From contig JAULSN010000002.1 in assembly GCA_033439765.1 (NCBI GenBank), forward strand, positions 2,480,001-2,544,000: DNA of 64,000 nucleotides, written 5' to 3'. The position numbers and the translations under genes are program-made. Source of the DNA: Lasiosphaeria ovina. Lineage: Eukaryota > Ascomycota > Sordariomycetes > Sordariales > Lasiosphaeriaceae. The notes under the pieces are model-generated. The model saw only the letters and a program-made list of their open reading frames with translations. It was not told the origin of the DNA and made no database searches. Shown here one piece after another: positions 56,477-64,000 of the stretch. Within the stretch, counting starts at the first letter, position 1. Each line of letters opens with the position of its first letter.

Positions 56477-59013
56477 TCATAACCACTCTGTCTGTATATC
56501 CCACTTGGCATTCAGCCCTCCCAACTTTCGAAACATGCGGACGCAGTTGTCGTTGTCCTCGGGCCCGATGATGGTGGCATGCACCCGGAAGACCTCGGGA
56601 ATCTCAAACGGAGCCTCGGCGCTGCAGGGCGGCGGCCCCAGCAGGCTGAGAGACTCGTCCGACCCGATCGAGTCGCCGGCTGGCCGCCGCTGCCGCGTCG
56701 GCAGCCCCATCAAGAAGGGCCCCTCGTCCCAAGGAGTGGGTAGCTCTACCGAGATGCTCGGCCGACCCCCCTGTGAAGACGTCGCCCAGAGTGGGTTGCC
56801 CGAAGGCGAGTTCCCGGCTCCTGGACCAGTGCCACCGCCGCCCATGAACAGGTTGTTGGCCGCGAAGTGGTGATCGTCGAGGGACGATGCCACAGACGGA
56901 GCGCCGCTATACGAGCGGACCGACGACGCCACTTCGGACGCATCGAAGAGGAGAGTCGGGTCGATAGGGAGGTGGCCAATGCTGAGGTCGTCGTCGACGA
57001 GCACGTCCATGCTCCCGCCCGAGCCTGCCGAGCTGTTCGCGTGGTCGAACGAGAAGGAATTATTTGAATCCGAGCCATCAACGACTCGGAAGTTGTCCTG
57101 CAGGTGCTGCACGTCGAGGAGCTCCCTGGCCCACGCGTCGTCGTCAGCAGAGTCGCCGGCATATGGATTGGGAGCCGTCAGCGCAGCAGCCGGCGGCGAG
57201 GCGGGCCGCGACTGGGATCTCATGGCGGCGTGTGGGGGCTGCAAGTGCAGCTCCTCCAATCTGATGGTGTGCTCGGCAAGGTTGGCCATGACATTTGCCC
57301 GCCACACGTTTTCGCGCCGCGTCGGATTGCGTCGCAGGAGCTCCAATGCGGCTCGCCGAATGAGCGGGTGTCTACACCTGGTTGCGACAAAGTACAGCGG
57401 AGCGATTATGTGCATCTCAAACGTGAAGACGGCTGAGAAGCGCCGCGTGTCAGCCGCCGACGGCGTGCACGTTGCCGCGGCTTTGCCTGACGGGTGGTCG
57501 CGGGCCCGAGGCGCTAGGAGCGTGTCCATGAAGACGGCCGCCAGAGGGATGATGGCCGAGAAGGTCGACACGTAATTGTCAAAAACCGTCTCGTTCTTGC
57601 TGAGGGCTGTCGATATCCATATGTAGACGGTATGCACGTGGATCTGGATCAGAGCGAGCGCTCCCGGCGGCGCGTCTCTGGATTTTGTCGACTGGTATAG
57701 GGAAAAGGAAACATTGAACTTGGCGAGCTTCCCCAGCAAGTAGTGCTGCTCGTTCTCGAAAGCGTGCAGCTCCTCGGGCGAGGCGTCGCCAGACTTTGCT
57801 GGGCGCGACTTCTTGGCGAACCGGAGGCACTCGTCCATGAAGTCGTAGAGCGCGTACCGCACGTCGTCGATGCCGTTGAACACGGAGGGCACCTCTGTCA
57901 TGGGCTTCAGCGGCTTCGGTATCGCCACCGGGTCGACGCCGAGGAGCAGCGAAGTCAGGCTGAGGCGGGTATACATGGGCACCAGGTGCTGCTTGATGAT
58001 GTCGAGCTCGGGCTTGCGCGTCGGCGGCTTTCGGGCCATCTGGCTGAGGATCTGGTGGCCCTGCTGGAGGTGCATGAGAGACTCATGGTCCTTGCTCTGC
58101 ATGAGTTCGATGCATACAAAGAGGACGCAGGTCAGGAGAGGCACGAGCGGCCTCGCGTCGACGTAGCGCATCTGGCCCAGCATACACGAGATGGACTTGT
58201 TGTACTGGTAGAGGGCGAACGAGTGCCTGTCGTCGTTGTCGGCGTAGGGTGCCAGCGAGGCTTGCACCATGGCCTCGTGCAGGCTGCTCACGGCGAGCAC
58301 GGCATGCTTGACAGCGGGCTCTGTCTGGCAGATCTGCAGTACGAGGACGCGCCAGAAGTCGCCGTCAAAGTCGCCCGATAGGCACGGAGCCGTGACGTGC
58401 TGGAAGAAATGGAAAGAGCGCCTCTCGTCGGCCGACGCCCAGTCATAGAGCAGCGACAGAGGCGCGGGGTAGCCCCCGGGACCGCCGGCCGGGACGGCAC
58501 CGGATCGACGCCTCCGCTGGGCCATGGTTTTGGCGTCCAGATATCCATCGCATCGGCGGCCCGTCTTGGTGCAACGGGAGCAGAAAGGTTTAGCCTCGTC
58601 ACACTTGACCTTGCGAATTCTACCACACGCGGAAGTTGGAAATTAGTATACGGATGACTCGGTAACGAAGGAGAGACCACAGCTGAACAGCAGGCGTAGA
58701 TAGACATGAGGTAGGTAGTCCAAGGTCTGCCGCAGCTAGTAGCTAGCTAGAGGTTGGGGATGCAAAAGCTCCAAGCGAGACAAGCTATCGTTTGGGCTCG
58801 GGTCCTGGCAGGAGAGAGCTTGCTGGCAGGCCAAGGTAGGTTGGGTGGTGGTGGGGGGGGGGGTGACGACAACAGAATGGAGACATGATCGGGATATCGC
58901 ACTCACTTGCATGTTATACAGCCTGTCCTGACCTTCTTGGAGCCTTTCCTCCCAGACTGGGTGGCTTGAGAGTCTGGCGGGGTCGGCGGATCTGAATCGT
59001 TAATAACCATCAT
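56477..59013 (-). CDS. Zn2Cys6 transcription factor with fungal_trans_2 domain
   Basis: Two exons, 58907-59013 and 56477-58619, 749 aa from MMVINDSDPPTPPDSQA; an in-frame ATG at 59163 could add 50 basic residues. The binuclear zinc cluster spans the junction: KVRTGCITC joined to KIRKVKCDEAKPFCSRCTKT and GRRCDGY gives C-x2-C-x6-C-x6-C-x2-C-x6-C. The 287-bp intron is long, but its sites (GTGAGT, TAG) are good and splitting the cluster here is common in fungi. The regulatory domain starts LSLLYDWASADERRSFHFFQ and AVKHAVLAVSSLHEAMVQ, typical of fungal_trans_2, and runs to about residue 440. The C-terminal part is acidic and Ser-rich. Target genes are unknown; no biosynthetic cluster surrounds it. 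Confidence 0.93.
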
Positions 59014-62000
59014 CCTTCTGGCTGTTCGTCTTGTTCTTCGAAGGTGCTTCTTTCGTGCTGTCCCAAATCCGGATTCCGTCTTTGGCGTGTTTCGACAAAG
59101 TTGTGATACAGGACGAGGGTCCGAGGAGGAATGTGGTCGAGCCTGGCATATAAGGACCGTCACTGAAGAAGGCCGTGGCCGGTTTTGATACCGCGGGATT
59201 GATGGTAGGAACCAACCATGCTAGGTAACCCTTTTTTGGTCTGAACTTCAAGGATTTCCTGGTGTGCTCCGCCCGGACGATACCTCTTGATCGGTTGCAG
59301 TGTACATAGAGTATGTACGCGTGACAAGGTACAGTACTATAGAGAGCCCTATGGGATGGGCATGGGCACCTCACCTCTGAGCGCGTCTGCGGGGAACTTG
59401 AGCAACCAAAGCCCTCACTCTCGCTCGACCGGCCTATGGGAGTACCGTGAGTCTGTCGTCAATGTACAGTACCTGGGCTGGCGAATAGTGTGCAGATTGG
59501 GGGACCCGACTTTCATTACCTGCCTGGTTCTGGGTGGCATCTGGGCCGCGTATGTACATAGTAGGATCTGCCGCCGGGTAGCCTTTGGGGTCTTGGGCGG
59601 TCTGGAAGGAGATAAGGCGCGTCAATATCGCCGAGGCCCTTCGGCAGCTACCTTATTTTGCTGCTGGGCGTGCGATAGGCACTGGACCGTGGGCGGACAA
59701 GAATTGACAGAAGCCGAGTCGGCGCATTCTCACGCTCGCTAGCGTGGCTTGTCCCGCGGGGGGGGGGGGGCGGGGGGGCTCTCCTCAACTCCCTGCAGTC
59801 TCTCTCTTTTGCCGCAAGCTGTCGTCACTCGTGTTGCACAGCGCAGGCGCGCCAGCCAGGCCAGAAATAATGGAACCTCAGTTACTCAGTCAAGTAACAC
59901 AAGGCCTGCAACCCCCCAGAGCCCGCGCGCGCCCTCGGCGAATCTGAAAATACCTTCACCCACCCACTGCTTCACTTAGCGTCTTGCTCTCAGGCTGCCA
60001 AGGAATAGTCGACGACGAGACAAGTTAGAGCAGCTAAGGAAGTGGCAGCTAGCGTTTGGGCCCGTTTCGTACCCGGAACCAGTCAATGTGCACCACTGCA
60101 CATTGTGCTCAACAGAAACAAGAAGCAGAAAGGATCCATATAATAACCTGGAAGCGCGAGCAGCGGTAGGGATAGCCTCAGCTAGACAGCTAAAAGATGC
60201 GGGAGTTCCATGGTCCGGGAGGGGTGTTGTTGTACTGTTCGAATCAGTCCCGGATTCTTCTCTGTCAGGCACGAAGAATGCAGTGTATAGACGACGTTGT
60301 ATGACGACAGATGGATTGATTAGGAAACTGCTCTTCGTCCCACTCATCGTGTCGAAGAGACAGCCACAAGCAGCCGTGCTGGACTGACTGGCAGCCAGCC
60401 AGACTGCCACACAGGGCGCTGCCAGACCGCCAGGACGGTGTGGACGGGTGGGTGGTTGCCCTCGACTGTGCCCCGCTGCAGGTGGGCAGGCATGGGTCAT
60501 GGAATCATGGAATCATGCCCAGAATCATGGATGAATTCCCGCGACGAGACGGAGACATCCACGACGGGGCCGACAGCCTCGACCGACCGGGCCAAACAAG
60601 GGGACAGGACAAAACGACCCTGCAGCTAGGGCTATATCGGTGTCGAGTGGCTGTTGATCTCCAGTCCTATCACTGGAACCCTAAGCGGACGGACGGTAGG
60701 GCAACCGTCCGGTACAGTACTCCATTGTATGTATGTACTGAATGTACTGTACAGTGCAGTACTGTTCCTGGGAACTGGGGATGGGAGGGGTTTGCCGCTG
60801 GAGGATGGCCTCTCGTCGTCTCTAAGTTGAAACGACCACCATGGCATGGCGTGTGAAAGGTGTGGGCGTCGACTACTTAGTATCCGCTAAGGGCGTAAAT
60901 TGAACACACCTCGGCGATAGCGGTTCCAAATTGTGCTGTGGGTGCCTTGCTGGGCGTTTGATTTTGGAAGGTCGGCCAATGTGGATTCACCCCACATCGC
61001 CCCCTGGAACGGTTCTGAAGAAGGAACGGTTGGAGAGCCCAGAGTTTCGATTTCAAACCCAGAAGCCCTGGCCAGACAGGGCATTGCATTGGTCATCACT
61101 CCCGTCTGCCCGGCCAAAGGTAAAATTTCTGTGGAAGGTTCTCACCTCCAGCCCTCAGCCCTGCGAGAAGCAGCCAGGGAGGGGGCCGGGGGAAGGCGGG
61201 ACCCGCGATGGATGACATAGAAGCGGGGGAACCACCTCACCTCAAACTCTCCCTGCCACCAATAGCCGCGGAGACTTGGTGGTCGTAATTCCAGTGGAAT
61301 TCGAGCATATTCCCGTGGAATTCATCTTGGGGTCGGGAACACTGAACGGCGTGAATAGATGCATGCCGGCCGTCCAGATCGGCTCGCCCCTAACGGCGGT
61401 GTGCCATTGGCCACCGTAGACGAGCAGATACCTTACGTATTGTAACGCCAGACGAAGTTGATAACATATATAACAGCCTTAAGGCCAAGTCAAGGCCATA
61501 GTATATGCGGTCAAGTATTACTGTGGCGCGCCCGCGGCTAGGGAAATAGACTTGACTAGTTGAGCAGGCGTAGATACTAGGTTTGTAAGCAGCAAGAGCA
61601 AGCCATTCAAGCAATTCTTCACTTAGCCCACACCTGAAGGCTGAAAGAAAGCCTGAGAAAAATGTTCAAAAGCTTGAACCCAGCAGGAAGAGATGCAAGA
61701 CCTTTGCACGTTTGCCTGCCTGGGTGCCTGCTTGAGGAAGTTGCACTGCAAATCTCCGACCCCAAGTCTGATGATCCTTCCGGCTGCGGGCGCTTGCCAT
61801 TCTGGGCTTCTATCAGCCCCGGGATCCAGCACATTGGCACTCCCCAGCGCCTTCCATTCTTCCCCCACCTCACTCTCGGCCCTGGGGCGGCAGAAGATAG
61901 AAGAATGGAAACAGATGTCGGATACTTCGTGCGGATACTCAGGCGATGGACGACCGAGCAGGCCCAGCGATTACGACCGTCCGTAATTGTCTCCGAGCTT

Positions 62001-64000
62001 GATGCCTGAGCGACCCTAACTGGACACTTGGAGGGGGAAAGGCCCCGCGGGCCAAGTTTAGGGGGGTACCCTAGCGGGGTGGTGCCTTCCATCGAAGTTT
62101 GGGTTGCCGTTGTGCGGTTGGTTTTAGCAGAACTTAGTTGGTGTGAGGTTGAAGTTCGATCGGGAAGTACCGCCGCCCCGTGCTGCACGGTTCTTTTGGG
62201 CACCTGCAGGACACTGCACGGGTCGAGTGCGACCTGCTCCCCAGATGGATGGACAAAGCTCAGTGGCGCGGGCGCCACCTGGCAGGCAGGCCCTCTTTCT
62301 CTGGGCTCCCGTCTTGGGGGAATGTCGGATCAAAGGCCTGCCGTCGCCAATCACGTACCGGTCGTGGCTGCCTTGGTTCCGTGACGTCCGAACCCCCTGT
62401 CGGGCCCGCCCCCCCCTGGTTGAGTGCGTTTATTCCTCCCGCCGCAGAGCTCTCGGCTCTAAATGCCCCCATCCAAACAAGACCATGGAACATACCAAAT
62501 TGCACCCGGCAAGCGCAACAAACAACTTGAATTGGTCGGTGTAGCTAACGGCACGTCGTTGGCCAGCCTAGGTTGCTTTTTGCTGGAGCCCGTTCCGCCC
62601 TATGGGCCAGGCAGAGCATATCGTGCGTGCGCCTTACATTACCGTATACATACGCAAACGGCACACGGATCCATTCCTGTGGTTGGAAGACTCTGAAAAA
62701 GCATCTCATATGGATTCTGGAACATGCAAGCTGTCAGCCGTGGCTCAATCTCAAATGGACCGCATCGAGGATTGGTCCCAACTCTCGTCCCTTTCATCTG
62801 ACCTGACATGGAAGCACCGACACCGACACCGACACGCTGTCAAGCACCTACCTTATTTGCTCAACCGTCAGCCCTAAAGACGTTGACACACAAAGTGTTT
62901 TCGTTTCCGTTCCGCCATCTCTTGCCAATCTGGTGACGAGATTGGCATCCAATGTCACGGGCACCTCTTGGCCCAGGCTCCTTGGCCTCACCAAGAACAA
63001 CCGAACCGTGAGCTGCACGCCAGCGGCGTGCGTCGAGTCGACGCCCTTCGCCTATACCGCCACCCTTAAGTTGCTCACTGCAACCTAAGGCACCTACCCT
63101 CTAACGTAGCTTAAGTTTACCGAATCGTGGCTGAGGTATTAGGTACCAGCTTTAGCCGGCCGAGAGCCTGCGCCGATCCGGCCGAGAGCCTTTCGAGGGT
63201 TGAAGCCTGGTCGCGGACGGACGCATGGATCGAGTGCTCGCTAAGTGCGAGTAGGAGCCGGGCTGAGAGCTGTAGCTCAAAAGAGGTGAAGATGTAGCGT
63301 ATATATAAAGAACAGGTATCTACATTTCGTCCTCCACTATTTCCCCAGGCTTCCTTATTTCTGCTGCAGAGGCCTAAAGTTTAACCTTAAGCGCATTCGC
63401 CGCCAGGCCGCCAACACGTATGTGTTGCCATTGTGTTTGTAGAAACTAGCCTGGTTCCATCCCACCGACGTGATTGGCCAGGTCGGACTTAAAGGGGGCA
63501 GGACCACGACGGTGAGGGACTGGTCTTTCGTCCTCAGGCACATAGCAAAGATATATGTCCCCGGCCGCCCTGAAGGACTGGTTTGCTCTCTTGGTCTGGA
63601 GCTTATCTTCTGACGCTGCTCCTCTTCGCATTTCTTTCCTTTTACACGTCCCAAGCATTGCCGAAAAGCTCCAAACGGGCCGTGTCGCTAACTCCTTTTG
63701 TCAATCAACAAACCAATTCGTACGAGTCTTTGCCAGCAATGCACAGACGGAAACCCCTGATCCCTCGCATAGCCACCTGGATATTCTGTACCTACTGCGT
63801 ATACGCTATTGTCCACGGAGACTAATATAGTTCACTGGGCTCGCGGATAACCACTCCAAATTGCCGCTTACATGGCCCTGAAAACGCGCAAAGCGTGTTC
63901 CCCTTCCCCCTTTCCCGCCGAGGAGATGCCGAAACGCACAAGCTGATAAACCTACAAGCCAGGACTTGAGAGAACCAGACTCTGGAAAGAGAGTTTGGCG
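59014..64000. other. Long apparently gene-free region to the right edge
   Basis: 5 kb with several GTACAGTAC motifs (about 59328, 59463, 60711, 60744), G-runs near 59758-59777, a duplicated gtggaattc string near 61290-61320, an AT-rich patch near 61440-61510, a CCGACA repeat near 62817-62836 and a TATA-like gtatatataaag near 63300. I found no frame with family features on either strand. A gene start could lie beyond the window, or small RNA genes could be missed. Confidence 0.45.

Noticed and set aside
61619..62278. 219-codon minus-strand frame near the right end
   Set aside because: Composition is Pro/Ser/Arg-rich as expected for random GC-rich DNA; no domain and competing frames are equally open.
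63291..63830. TATA-like box followed by a frame with a signal-peptide-like start
   Set aside because: The frame lacks an ATG and family features, and the TATA-like string alone is weak evidence.
1..64000. CRISPR array, bacterial operons or intact tRNA genes
   Set aside because: No spaced direct-repeat array is present, the DNA is clearly eukaryotic with introns, and I found no complete tRNA B-box/A-box pair by eye.

Overview
This window is nuclear DNA of a filamentous ascomycete, most likely a sordariomycete. Genes are split by short introns of about 53-110 bp with GTRNGT donors and YAG acceptors. Several proteins are typical of Pezizomycotina: a Zn2Cys6 regulator with a fungal_trans_2 domain, a DUF3602 GRGGAGN-repeat protein, a QIP/Gfd2-like exonuclease and a HET-domain relic. 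Genes are sparse (about 16 convincing ones in 64 kb) and sit between long non-coding stretches rich in microsatellites. I rebuilt exons by hand; every multi-exon model listed as CDS keeps an open frame across all junctions and sums to whole codons.

Left part (1-32 kb), mostly housekeeping. A partial minus-strand gene leaves the left edge (1-349) behind about 8.2 kb of gene-free DNA holding one MITE-like element. Then come a PAR32/DUF3602-like protein (8578-9316), the mitochondrial import-motor J-protein PAM18/TIM14 (10284-10970), a DEDDh exonuclease-like protein (11688-13779, minus), Ku80 in seven exons (15289-17825, minus), a TMEM205-like membrane protein (18776-19612), a conserved polyQ protein of unknown function (20723-21367, minus), a DUF1295 steroid-reductase-like membrane enzyme (23588-24880, minus), DNA topoisomerase III (25710-28144) and an STB3-type Sin3-binding protein (30994-32256). 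A second copy of the MITE-like element lies at about 18.27-18.54 kb in opposite orientation.

Middle (34.5-39.6 kb): an accessory island of relics. It holds a 5S rRNA-like fragment, a possible LTR, an unrecognised two-exon reading frame, a membrane-anchored alpha/beta-hydrolase domain of the kind found at the N-terminus of fungal NLRs (cut short by a frameshift just where the NLR should continue), frame-broken sequence with a PDZ-like segment, and the C-terminal half of a HET-domain gene lacking its N-terminus. This looks like a graveyard of fungal self/non-self recognition genes.

Right part (40-64 kb): a SET-domain protein (40542-42257, minus), a PHO13-type HAD phosphatase with a 22-bp exon (44987-46122, minus), 6-phosphogluconolactonase (48605-49390), an unknown Lys-Ser-repeat protein (50261-51428, minus), an internally deleted class III aminotransferase pseudogene (52597-53584), a PRXL2/AhpC-TSA thioredoxin-fold protein (54049-55078, minus), a Zn2Cys6 regulator (56477-59013, minus) and 5 kb of apparently gene-free DNA to the right edge. 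No operon-like or biosynthetic cluster is visible; Ku80, TOP3 and the exonuclease share a genome-maintenance/RNA theme, but nothing in the sequence ties them together.
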